The notes under the pieces were generated by a model that was not told the DNA's origin, searched no databases, and saw only the letters and a program-made list of their open reading frames with translations. DNA of 48,932 bases from Pedococcus sp. 5OH_020 (GTDB lineage: Bacteria; Actinomycetota; Actinomycetes; Actinomycetales; Dermatophilaceae): contig NZ_JAPYZV010000016.1 of the NCBI RefSeq assembly GCF_027812955.1, positions 1 through 48,932 of the forward strand, given 5' to 3'. How positions within the stretch are numbered: the stretch's first letter is position 1; every line of letters begins with the position of its first letter. This document shows, in pieces, positions 8,950-16,762 of this stretch. The translations under genes and the position numbers were made by a program.

Positions 8950-9519
8950 TCAGGCGTGGGCCTCCAGCGCTGCGCGCACTTGCTGGGCTATCTGGGCGTC
9001 GACCGCTAGACGCAATGACGCTGTGTCCGCGAGCTTGAGGTCGATGACACGAAGAACGCCCGGCTTGAGCCCATCACTGGCTCTGCTTGGGGTAACTGAC
9101 TCGATTCTGGATGCCCTGATCGAGATGACCTCCGGCTGGCCCTGGTGCTGCCAGTAGGGATAGATCAGCAGCTCGGAGTCCTTGATCAGGCAACGGACCT
9201 GACGCCACCGGGATGGTCGCGACCCGTTCTTCCTTTCGATACTGCCCGTGAAGCCGACCCCTTGCGCTGGGTCGTGCAGTCGCTGGGACTGCCCGATTGC
9301 AACTACCTCAGGATCTTGAAGACGCCGGACGAGCGGAACCAGGAAGACGCCTGCCAAGGCCAAGCTAACCGGTGCCTTCGCCATCGCGGGGACAAGAGCC
9401 GTGGCCAGAAGGATGGCCACGACGGCGGCCCAGATCTTCTTGCTCGTGACCATCCGCCTGAGGAGGCGGCCAGCCGAGCGCGAAGGGAGGACAAGAGGCT
9501 CCTGTGTCGTGCCGGTCAT
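8950..9519 (-). CDS. Hypothetical membrane protein with cytosolic C-terminal domain
   Basis: With the start at 9519 (AGGCGG six bases upstream) the protein has about 189 residues. A basic N-terminus (RLLRRMVTSKKIW) precedes two adjacent hydrophobic segments (AAVVAILLATALVPAMA, APVSLALAGVFLVPLV), likely a helical hairpin. The remaining 120 residues are soluble, with a strand-rich region (CLIKDSELLIYPYW, VISIRASRIESVTPSR, LRVIDLKLADTASLRLAVD) and a final helix (QIAQQVRAALEAH). This resembles bacterial PH-like domains tethered to the membrane, but that is a guess from pattern alone. It diverges from the subtilisin gene. No family is recognised. Confidence 0.55.
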   Translation of the reverse strand: MTGTTQEPLVLPSRSAGRLLRRMVTSKKIWAAVVAILLATALVPAMAKAPVSLALAGVFLVPLVRRLQDPEVVAIGQSQRLHDPAQGVGFTGSIERKNGSRPSRWRQVRCLIKDSELLIYPYWQHQGQPEVISIRASRIESVTPSRASDGLKPGVLRVIDLKLADTASLRLAVDAQIAQQVRAALEAHA

Positions 9520-9813
9520 TGATCCGCCTATGGATGAGCGGCGGGTGAATCCGCCGGGCCGTCCGACCATGATGGCCCAACCTGGAGCCTCGACGGACTT
9601 GAATGCCAAGGACAGGCGGAACCCTCAAATCGCCGGACGGCCATGAGGGCGGCGGCTGAGGGCGCGGGCGGTGCTGCGGATGGACGACTTTCTCCGAAAC
9701 GGCAACGTTTGCCCCGGTGTGAGGGTAGAACTGCCTGACCCGTGGTTGTCCTGCCCGGGTAGGTCCCGCCAGTGCCCGCGGGGAAGGGCAAGTGCGGTTG
9801 TTGAGGGGGTTTC

Positions 9814-12804
9814 ATGGATTTGCTGCGCGGTCGAACTGTGTTGTCTGTTGTCGTCCTTGTTGGGCTGGTGGTTCCGTCGGCCTCCGCGGCCTTTGCCACC
9901 GATGTCCACAACGGCCCGGCGCAGCTAAAGCAGGATCGGCTGCAGCAGTTGCACCAGCAGGCCGGTAAGCGCCCCAGCGGTGACAGCCGTGGATCAGCCG
10001 GCGGCGGGTTGGGTCGTTTGGCGGTCGAGCGCGACACCGGCAAGGTTGTGCTGTCGGTGAAGGTCCGCGGCGGCCAAGTGGCGGCGTCCCTTGTCGACGT
10101 GGCTCGGGCGGCGAAGTCTCAGGGGGGTCGGCAGCGCCGGACGGTGCGCCAGTTGGGCACCGTGTCGGTGGAGGTGCCTAAGGCGGCCGCGGAGAACCTC
10201 GCGGCGCGGCTGCGGCACCGCCTCGACGTCGCGCGAGTCGACATCGTGGGACGCAAGCAGCTGACGTTCGTCCCGAACGACGAGCTGTACCCCGCCACCG
10301 CGCCGTACCTGGACGCCGTGGGTGCGCCGAGTGCCTGGGACGTTCACCGTGGCGACGCCGGAGTCCGTATCGCCGTGGTTGACAGTGGCGTCGACGTTGA
10401 CCACCCGGACCTTGCTGGTCGGGTCAGCGACGTCTACAACGCGGTCGACGGTGGCACGGACGTCAGCGATGCGATCGGCCACGGCACGTTCGTGTCCGGT
10501 GTCGCCGCCGCCAGCGGCGACAACGCCATCGGCGTCGCCGGCGCCTCCTTCGGCTCCAGCGTGATGGCGGTGAAGGTGGCCGACTCCGCCGGGCAGATCT
10601 GGTCCGACGCGGAGGCCGCCGGCATCGTCTGGGCGGCCGACCACGGCGCGAACGTGGTCAACCTCAGCCTCGGCAGCGCCACCCCCGACCAGGTCGAGTC
10701 CGACGCGGTCGCCTACGCCGTCGGCAAGGGCGTGCTGGTCGTCGCCGCTGCCGGCAACGACGGCACCACGACCCCCAACTTCCCGGCGGCCTACCCGCAG
10801 GTGGTGGCGGTCGGGGCAACCGACGCCGTTGGCCAGCGGGCGGCGTTCTCCCAGTACGGATCCTGGGTCAGCGTCGGCGCGCCGGGCACCGGCATCACCA
10901 GCACCTCACCCGCCGCCGGAAGCAGCTTCTTCCAGCCCGGCTACGACAAGTCTGACGGCACGTCCTTCTCCACCCCGCTGGTGGCCGGCGAGGCGGCGCT
11001 GCTGTGGTCGCTGCGCCCGGGCGTCAGCGCTTCTGACGTCCGCGCGGCCATCGTCCGGTCCGCGCACGGCTACACCGGCCTGGGGCTGGGCGCCGGCCAG
11101 GTGGACTTCCGGGCCGCCATGGCCGCACTGCGTCCCGACTCCGTCCCGGCCCTGACCGCGCCCGGCGACGGCGCCCAGGTAGCGGGCCCGGTCACGCTCT
11201 CGGCCGCCTCATCCGCCGCCAAGGTGCAGTTCAGCATCGACGGCACGTCGTTGGGCGCACCGGTCGCCACCAGCGGCGGGACGGCCACTGCCCTCTGGTC
11301 CACCTGGGGCCTGCCCAACGGCACGCACACCATCGGGGCCGTCGACTGCAGCGACCGGGACCTGTGCAACACCACCGCGACCCAGGTCAGCGTGACCCTG
11401 TCCAACGCGGCACCCGTCGTCACCTCGCCAAAACCGGCGCAGACCCTGTCGGGCAGCGCCACCTTCAACGCCACCGCACCCGGCGGCGCGGTGGCCTTCC
11501 TCATCGACGGTGTCCGCCGCGGCCTGGACGCCACCGCCCCCTACGCGCTGACGTATCCCGTCAGCGCCCTGAGCGACGGCACCCACACGGTCCAGGCCGT
11601 CAGCTGCTCCACCGCGGGGGCCTGCGGTGGACCGGCCTCGGCCGCCGTGTCCTTCAAGAACCTGTCGTTGCACCCCAAGTTCACCGCGGTCAGCCCCGGC
11701 GTCTTCAGCCCGAACGGCGACGGCCGCTACGACACGTCCAAGGCCACCTACTACCTGCCCGACACCGAGTCCGTGCGCTACCAGGTCCGCAACGCGGCGG
11801 GGACGGTGGTGCGCGGTCCGTCCAGCCTGGGCACCCTCGCCGCCGGCAGCCACAGCTTCGTCTGGAACGGCCTACTCAACGGCGGCAGCCGGGCGCCCAG
11901 CGGGGCGTACAAGCTCGAGCTGATCACCACTCGCGCCACGACCGCCGGGACGCTGCGCGGCTCGGCCGTGACCGGCGTGCGCGTCGACCTGGCCGCGCCG
12001 ACCATGTCCAGCATCACCGGCAACGGCACCAGCTTCTACCCCTACCCCGACGGCTACCGGGACAGCTTCTCTCCGGCGTTCACCCTCAACGAGAGCGCAA
12101 CCGTGACCATGACGGTCCGCACCGGCGGCGGGAGCCTCGTGCGCACCGTCACCGGCACGCGCTCCGCGGCGCGGACCTCGATCACGTGGAACGGCCGCAA
12201 CAACGCCGGATCCCTGGTCGGCGGGGGAACCTATTACTGGGTCCTGACCGCCCAGGATGCCGCCGGCAACCGACGCAACAGCGCCAAGTACTCCGTCATC
12301 GTCAGCAGCAAGCGACTGGTCACCAAGACCGCGACACTGACCAAGAACGGGTCCCAGTTCGCCTTCGCCGGCGGCAGCGACACGTACTGTTCCGACGCGG
12401 ACCCCTTGGCGTCGGACTTCTACCCATACGGGGTGTGGCTGGTGAACGTCTGTGACCCCTACTACGACGGCTCGCAGATCGCCGGCGCCGGGTACCGCTT
12501 CACCCTGCCCACCGCCTTCAGCTACAGCTCGCTGCGGGTCGATAGCTACGGCAACTCCCTGACCACCTCCCACCTCGGTGCCGGCTTCACCCGGTGGGGA
12601 ACCGACAACTTCACCTTCACCCACGAGATCAGCACCGGCAGCAGCAACGCCTGGCGCACCATCGGCTCCGTGTCGCCCACCGGCGTCGTCAGCTCCACCC
12701 GTCAGGTGGAGACCACCATCTACGTCCCCAACTACTACAGCGACGGCAACGACTACGACATCGGCAAGGTGCGCCTCGTCGTCACCTACAAGGTCCTCGC
12801 CTGA
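9814..12804 (+). CDS. Secreted subtilisin-like (S8) serine protease with Ig/FlgD-like repeats
   Basis: A 996-residue exported protease. Residues 1-28 are a Sec signal peptide (TVLSVVVLVGLVVPSASA). A propeptide-like region follows to about 150. The S8 domain has the full triad: Asp190 in VVDSGVDVDHPDL, His223 in GHGTFVSGV and Ser384 in GTSFSTPLVAG, with the oxyanion Asn in AAAGNDG. From about 450 two Ig-like repeats occur (PGDGAQVAGPVTLS; SPKPAQTLSGSATF), then two FlgD-like Ig modules, the first with FSPNGDGRYDTSKATYYLPD near 631 and the second with DGYRDSFSPAFTL near 746. The last 165 residues are Tyr/Ser-rich with two cysteines and match nothing I know. It probably degrades or processes extracellular or wall proteins. 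It is monocistronic. Confidence 0.88.
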   Translation: MDLLRGRTVLSVVVLVGLVVPSASAAFATDVHNGPAQLKQDRLQQLHQQAGKRPSGDSRGSAGGGLGRLAVERDTGKVVLSVKVRGGQVAASLVDVARAAKSQGGRQRRTVRQLGTVSVEVPKAAAENLAARLRHRLDVARVDIVGRKQLTFVPNDELYPATAPYLDAVGAPSAWDVHRGDAGVRIAVVDSGVDVDHPDLAGRVSDVYNAVDGGTDVSDAIGHGTFVSGVAAASGDNAIGVAGASFGSSVMAVKVADSAGQIWSDAEAAGIVWAADHGANVVNLSLGSATPDQVESDAVAYAVGKGVLVVAAAGNDGTTTPNFPAAYPQVVAVGATDAVGQRAAFSQYGSWVSVGAPGTGITSTSPAAGSSFFQPGYDKSDGTSFSTPLVAGEAALLWSLRPGVSASDVRAAIVRSAHGYTGLGLGAGQVDFRAAMAALRPDSVPALTAPGDGAQVAGPVTLSAASSAAKVQFSIDGTSLGAPVATSGGTATALWSTWGLPNGTHTIGAVDCSDRDLCNTTATQVSVTLSNAAPVVTSPKPAQTLSGSATFNATAPGGAVAFLIDGVRRGLDATAPYALTYPVSALSDGTHTVQAVSCSTAGACGGPASAAVSFKNLSLHPKFTAVSPGVFSPNGDGRYDTSKATYYLPDTESVRYQVRNAAGTVVRGPSSLGTLAAGSHSFVWNGLLNGGSRAPSGAYKLELITTRATTAGTLRGSAVTGVRVDLAAPTMSSITGNGTSFYPYPDGYRDSFSPAFTLNESATVTMTVRTGGGSLVRTVTGTRSAARTSITWNGRNNAGSLVGGGTYYWVLTAQDAAGNRRNSAKYSVIVSSKRLVTKTATLTKNGSQFAFAGGSDTYCSDADPLASDFYPYGVWLVNVCDPYYDGSQIAGAGYRFTLPTAFSYSSLRVDSYGNSLTTSHLGAGFTRWGTDNFTFTHEISTGSSNAWRTIGSVSPTGVVSSTRQVETTIYVPNYYSDGNDYDIGKVRLVVTYKVLA

Positions 12805-12911
12805 CGCGCGACACCGCGCTCACCGCTTTGAGGCTTCAGTGACCGACGCGACCGACCGACCCGGGTCGAAAGTGGCGTGGCTGAGGACGGTCAATGTCCA
12901 GCGATCGCCGC

Positions 12912-13045
12912 CTCGTGCCGCCGCCACACCCTGGCCTCGAAGCGGGCCCTTAGGCGTGTGGTCTGCTTGTCGGTGAGCAGGTCAGCGCCGGTGTGTAGTG
13001 TCCGCCGGCCGGCGCGTTCGCCGGGTCCGCCCAGCTCGAGGGCCA
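12912..13045 (-). pseudogene. ISL3-family transposase scrap
   Basis: The minus-strand frame contains GRRTLHTGADLLTDKQTTRL, very similar to the central block of actinobacterial ISL3 transposases (RRTLHTGxxLLTxxQxxRL) that follows the catalytic region. Sequence on both sides loses similarity at once: the upstream part reads as background and a stop arrives near 12891. Only some 40 residues remain, so it is a fossil. It lies about 270 bases left of the primase gene, near where the left end of the integrated element could be. Confidence 0.5.
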
Positions 13046-13315
13046 CGTGGTCCATCGGTTGGCGGAGCTCACGGTACCAGCCGCGGCCTTGAGGCACCGG
13101 CGTCGTCTGCAGTACGACCGTCTGGGGCGCAGTCGCTCGGTGGTGTGTCGAGGACGTTCGTTCTGCGGCGCGTTGCAAGTTCTACGTTGCCAGCAACGCG
13201 AGTCAGGCCTCCGGCTGGCGCCTGCGGCCTCGAGCTGCCAGTAAGGATTGGACCTGAAGGGCAAGCGCCCACCGCCAGGGTTCGCGATCTCATTCTCGTG
13301 CCGCTGCGCGACGGA

Positions 13316-14251
13316 TCATGGGTAGGTAGCGTCTGGTCGGCAGGTGAGGCTCGGGGGTTGCTTGATGACGCCGGCAGACTGGGGCGCCGCGAGATGGACC
13401 AGCTCCGATAGTCTCGCTGCCCCATAGAGCTTCAACATGTCGCGGGCATCCTCAGACTTGCCGCCGGGAACGACCGTGCCCACGGCAGTGCCGAGGTTGT
13501 GGAGGTGTTCGATGATCCGCTCAGCGCATCGCTGCCCGGGTTCGTCGTTGTCCGGGATGACGACGACCTTCGCGCGCCGAAGGACGCGCGCGATCCGATC
13601 TAGGTTGGGGTGGCTGGCACCGCCGGCCCATGTGGTGGCGTAGATGCCATGCGCCATGAGGGCGTCGACGCAGGACTCTGACTCCACCAGGACAACGACG
13701 TCGCCGGCCGCGGCCCCCATCTTCACCTGTCGCTCCTCGTAGAGCGGGAGATCAGCAAGCGCCGCCCCGCCCAGCCCGGGGATCCAAGCTCCGGCGCGAT
13801 CGCGGCGCTCCCAGACCAAGCTCTTCTCCAGCGTGACCGGGTGGCGCGACCTCACCAATCGGAAGTCCCCGTAGTCGTGGGCCACCTCAAAGCGGTAACC
13901 CTCCAAGTGTCGCTGCCCTCGGCCCCAGCCGTGTCCTGTCGTCAGGGATGGAAAGTCGGGAGCAACGCCCAGGCTGCGCTGGTGCTGTGCGGGGGTGAGG
14001 TGGCTGCGGCGATACAGGTGCGCCTCGCTGATGCGGAGCGCGGCGAGGACCTCCTGGGTGGTGCACCCGGCGTGGCAGTGCACCAGCACCTTGCTCCCTG
14101 AACCCTCGCCGACGGCAAGACTCGGGGAGCTGTCCAGGTGGGCCGGGCACTGCCGCGGCCCACGACGGCCGCTGGGCTGGCTGCCCAGAAGATCCAGCAG
14201 CTCGTGGACCCACACAAGCGCGGACGACGCGGACGACTGTTTCGGCATCAT
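13316..14251 (-). CDS. TOPRIM-domain DNA primase-like protein of a mobile element
   Basis: This 311-residue protein combines an N-terminal zinc-finger-like cluster (Cys35, His38, then Cys59 and Cys63 in CPAHLDSSPS and VHCHAGC), as in CHC2-type primases, with a C-terminal TOPRIM domain: Glu190 in VVVLVESESCVDAL and the acidic pair Asp234/Asp236 in VVVIPDNDEPGQR. It lacks the DnaG helicase-binding and long catalytic core, so it is a short mobile-element primase. The start is supported by a purine-rich GGGAGAAAGAAG leader. It is transcribed after the ATPase gene at 14400-15965, separated by 148 bases with an inverted repeat. Together they likely replicate the element. Confidence 0.72.
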   Translation of the reverse strand: MMPKQSSASSALVWVHELLDLLGSQPSGRRGPRQCPAHLDSSPSLAVGEGSGSKVLVHCHAGCTTQEVLAALRISEAHLYRRSHLTPAQHQRSLGVAPDFPSLTTGHGWGRGQRHLEGYRFEVAHDYGDFRLVRSRHPVTLEKSLVWERRDRAGAWIPGLGGAALADLPLYEERQVKMGAAAGDVVVLVESESCVDALMAHGIYATTWAGGASHPNLDRIARVLRRAKVVVIPDNDEPGQRCAERIIEHLHNLGTAVGTVVPGGKSEDARDMLKLYGAARLSELVHLAAPQSAGVIKQPPSLTCRPDATYP

Positions 14252-14357
14252 CTTCTTCTTTCTCCCTTCCTCTCTTCTTCTCTTCTGTTGCCAAGAAGAG
14301 AAGTGCTGGATCTGTCGTCCGCGTCGTCCGCCCTCGACCTGCCTGTTGGGGCGGGGG

Positions 14358-14392
14358 CATGAGCTTCACGTGTGGGACGCGTGAAACTCATG
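14358..14392. repeat. 13-bp inverted repeat between the element's ATPase and primase genes
   Basis: CATGAGCTTCACG and CGTGAAACTCATG are inverted copies with one mismatch and a nine-base spacer. They sit in the 148-base gap between the ATPase stop and the primase start. There is no T-run, so an operator, origin-binding site or factor-dependent terminator is as likely as an intrinsic terminator. Confidence 0.5.
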
Positions 14393-14399
14393 GCTCGCA

Positions 14400-15965
14400 C
14401 TAGGGAACACGCCTGATGGTGATCTCCCGATCGCGGCCCTTGCCGGACCGGCTGAACTCGATCTCAATGCCGTGGACCTCCCGCAGCGCTTGGGCGATCT
14501 CGCCCAGGCGCCGGCTGAGCACACCGGGCGTCGTTGGCCACGACGACTGGCGCCGGGGGCCGGACCCCTCCGTGAGATCGGTCAGCATGCGGTGCAGGCG
14601 GGTTGGGGTACGCGTGCCGACGAGCTCGTCGATGTGGGTCAGGATGGCAGCGGCCACCGGGTCGCTCTCGAGAACCTCCTCGGTCAGTTCGTGGCTTGCC
14701 TGCTGGAGCGCCGACGCCCCGCGTGTGGCCAGGATCTGGTCCACCGCGCCGAGCACGATTGCGAAGTCGGTCAACCTGTGCCTCACGGGCAGGGCTGACT
14801 TCTCGGGGTAGAGCCGCAGCACCTGCACCAGGAGATCGAGCAGGAACCGGGTCAGGGCCGGTGCGGCCTGGTTCTGGCGGCGCAATAGCTCAGACTCGGG
14901 CACGCGCGTCCCAGCGGACAGGGCCGCCAGGCGGATGGGGACAACCCTGGTGGCCAGGTCAGTGCGGAACAAGCCTGGCTCCACGCTGGTCAGCCACACC
15001 GGCGCGCGCACCTCGGTGATGTGTGCCTCATCGTCGGTGTAAAGCTTGCGGGTGGTCAGCTCGCCGCCCGTGGCCACCCGGCACAGCAGATCGCTGTCCT
15101 TGGTGCTGACGTGCCCGGTGTTGTCGAAGAACAACAGACGAGAGGTGCTCGCCGTGGCCTTCCAGTCCCCGATGCTGGCGGGCAAGGGGCCACCACGGGC
15201 CCGCGTCGCAGGGTCCACGAGTTGGGCCAGGAACCGGGCCGTGGTTGTCTTCCCCGAGCCTGGCGGCCCGGTGAAGAGCAGGATCGGCTGAGCCGCCCCG
15301 GTGAGCCAAACCGTCAGCAGGACCGCGAGAATTACCGACGCCTCGTCAGCGCCACCGAGTGGGACCATGTCCTGGAACAGCTTGAAGGCGTCGCCCTGTT
15401 CGATGGGCTCGGAGCTGACTTGTAGGTGGCCGGAGGTCGAGGGACGGCGGAACAGGACTCCAGAGGAGGCGGATGTGGGTCCCCATCCCCAACCTTCAGG
15501 GCCTACCTCCAGAAGCCTGCAGTCCGGGCCGGCCGGATCGAGGACAACTCGTCCCTCATCCGCCGACCATGCCGAGCGCACGGCCACGGCCGTGGGCTCC
15601 TGCATCGCCGCCATCATCGACAGGTACTCCGTGGCCTCCCGACGTTCACGCTCCGGGACGAGCCGCAGGTACTCGGCCATGTGCTTCACCGCCATCCGGG
15701 CCACGAGCCCGGTGCGGCCCGTGATCGGCAGGGCGATGCGCGGCTCCATGCTGTCGACCCCGTAGGGCTCACCACCGGACGCAAGCCCGACCTCGGCATG
15801 ACTGAGGACGTACTCGATGAAGGATGCCTTCGTTGAGGCCGGCGCCTCCTCGGTCCCCGGCGTGACGGACGCAGTCCAGTCAGACGCGGGGACTACCGTG
15901 GAGTCTGTCTTCTTGGTCGGAGACTCGGGCGGCGCCTTTCTGGGGCGCCGCTCGCTTGCGCTCAT
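14400..15965 (-). CDS. Mobile-element AAA/SF3-like ATPase (putative replication helicase)
   Basis: A 521-residue protein with a Lys/Pro/Thr-rich N-terminal tail and a P-loop ATPase core. Walker A is FTGPPGSGKTT at about 232-241. Walker B is RLLFFDNTG near 276-284. A sensor-like PVWLTSVEP and an arginine-finger-like FRTDLATRVVPIRL follow. The C-terminal 90 residues look like a winged helix (TPTRLHRMLTDL, LSRRLGEIAQALREVHGIEI), typical of element replication helicases. It overlaps the upstream 69-residue gene by four bases (ATGA), so translation is coupled. With the TOPRIM primase downstream it forms a replication module. Exact family (D5-like SF3 or another AAA) cannot be settled by eye. Confidence 0.7.
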   Translation of the reverse strand: MSASERRPRKAPPESPTKKTDSTVVPASDWTASVTPGTEEAPASTKASFIEYVLSHAEVGLASGGEPYGVDSMEPRIALPITGRTGLVARMAVKHMAEYLRLVPERERREATEYLSMMAAMQEPTAVAVRSAWSADEGRVVLDPAGPDCRLLEVGPEGWGWGPTSASSGVLFRRPSTSGHLQVSSEPIEQGDAFKLFQDMVPLGGADEASVILAVLLTVWLTGAAQPILLFTGPPGSGKTTTARFLAQLVDPATRARGGPLPASIGDWKATASTSRLLFFDNTGHVSTKDSDLLCRVATGGELTTRKLYTDDEAHITEVRAPVWLTSVEPGLFRTDLATRVVPIRLAALSAGTRVPESELLRRQNQAAPALTRFLLDLLVQVLRLYPEKSALPVRHRLTDFAIVLGAVDQILATRGASALQQASHELTEEVLESDPVAAAILTHIDELVGTRTPTRLHRMLTDLTEGSGPRRQSSWPTTPGVLSRRLGEIAQALREVHGIEIEFSRSGKGRDREITIRRVP

Positions 15966-16171
15966 CGCGTGCTCCCACCCTGCAGGAGGGCCGCGAGCCG
16001 ATCGCGCTGTTCGTTGGTCAGGGGCGGCGCTTCGTCCACGACCTGCCTGACACGTGCTTCCCAGCGCTCACGGCGGAAGGACGCAGCCGCGTCAAGGGTG
16101 TCGGGATCGTCCGGACGGTGACGGATCAGGGCGGCCACACGGGCGCGCTGAGTGCGTGATGCAGGGTCCAT
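15962..16171 (-). CDS. Small helical protein of the mobile element (69 aa)
   Basis: The protein starts MDPASRTQRARVAALIRHR and ends LTNEQRDRLAALLQGGSTR; it is charged and helical, with no membrane segment. Similar short proteins precede element helicase genes in actinobacteria. The start is supported by GAGAGG five bases upstream, and the stop overlaps the ATPase start as ATGA, which argues that it is real and co-translated. A perfect hairpin lies just upstream at 16185-16207. It might be a DNA-binding or helicase-accessory protein; this is inferred only from position and charge. Confidence 0.6.
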   Translation of the reverse strand: MDPASRTQRARVAALIRHRPDDPDTLDAAASFRRERWEARVRQVVDEAPPLTNEQRDRLAALLQGGSTR

Positions 16172-16184
16172 GGGAACCTCTCAA

Positions 16185-16207
16185 GGGCATGAAGAAAGAA
16201 CATGCCC
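16185..16207. promoter_or_regulatory. Perfect 7-bp inverted repeat upstream of the element's replication genes
   Basis: GGGCATG, a nine-base A-rich spacer and CATGCCC lie directly upstream of the ribosome-binding site of the 69-residue gene on the minus strand. The position suits a repressor operator or an RNA hairpin affecting translation of the replication operon. Confidence 0.4.
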
Positions 16208-16310
16208 TCCGCTGAGAGGACTGGATCACACCGGGCTAAAGCCGCCGGTGCCCGACTGGACTGCTATGACGCTAGCACCGACCTCGCACAGGTCCGGTGG
16301 CGACACGCCC

Positions 16311-16706
16311 CTAAAGGTGGATCCGACGGACCAGTGCCCGCGCTCCCTGCTGGTACAGGTGGGACAGTGCTGCGGTGACCCTTTCAGCCCTGAGCACGGG
16401 TGCATTGCCACACCTTGGGCAGGTCATTTTGTACCTCTGGCGGATCGCACCAGACCCGTCGGGGAGCTCTTGGATCGTCACGTTCTGGTTCTCCCCCTTG
16501 TTGAAGAGCTGGTTCGGATCAAAGGTAGCGTCATGGGTCTCGACCGCCCACGCACCTAAGATCGTCTCCACGCCCTCCCGCTGGCACGGGCGGCAGGCCA
16601 CTTCGATGGCGACAAAGTGCATGAACGTGTCGGAGGGCAGCGAGTGACCGTGCTCGTCCCGACGATCTGCCTGATCCACGGCAATGCGGTTTCCTCGAAC
16701 ACCCAT
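16311..16706 (-). CDS. Zinc-ribbon hypothetical protein of the mobile element (131 aa)
   Basis: A 131-residue soluble protein with two cysteine knuckles, CRPC (about residue 38) and CPRC (about residue 95) in YKMTCPRCGNAPVL, which would form a zinc ribbon across a middle region of about 55 residues. The rest is charged. Zinc ribbons of this type occur in small phage and element regulators. It lies between the integrase and the replication genes on the same strand. No family is recognised; the zinc site is inferred from the cysteine spacing. Confidence 0.6.
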   Translation of the reverse strand: MGVRGNRIAVDQADRRDEHGHSLPSDTFMHFVAIEVACRPCQREGVETILGAWAVETHDATFDPNQLFNKGENQNVTIQELPDGSGAIRQRYKMTCPRCGNAPVLRAERVTAALSHLYQQGARALVRRIHL

Positions 16707-16762
16707 CGCTTCCCTCTCCTTAGATCCCGCCGACGACGGACGACCTTACGTGATCTGCGTGC

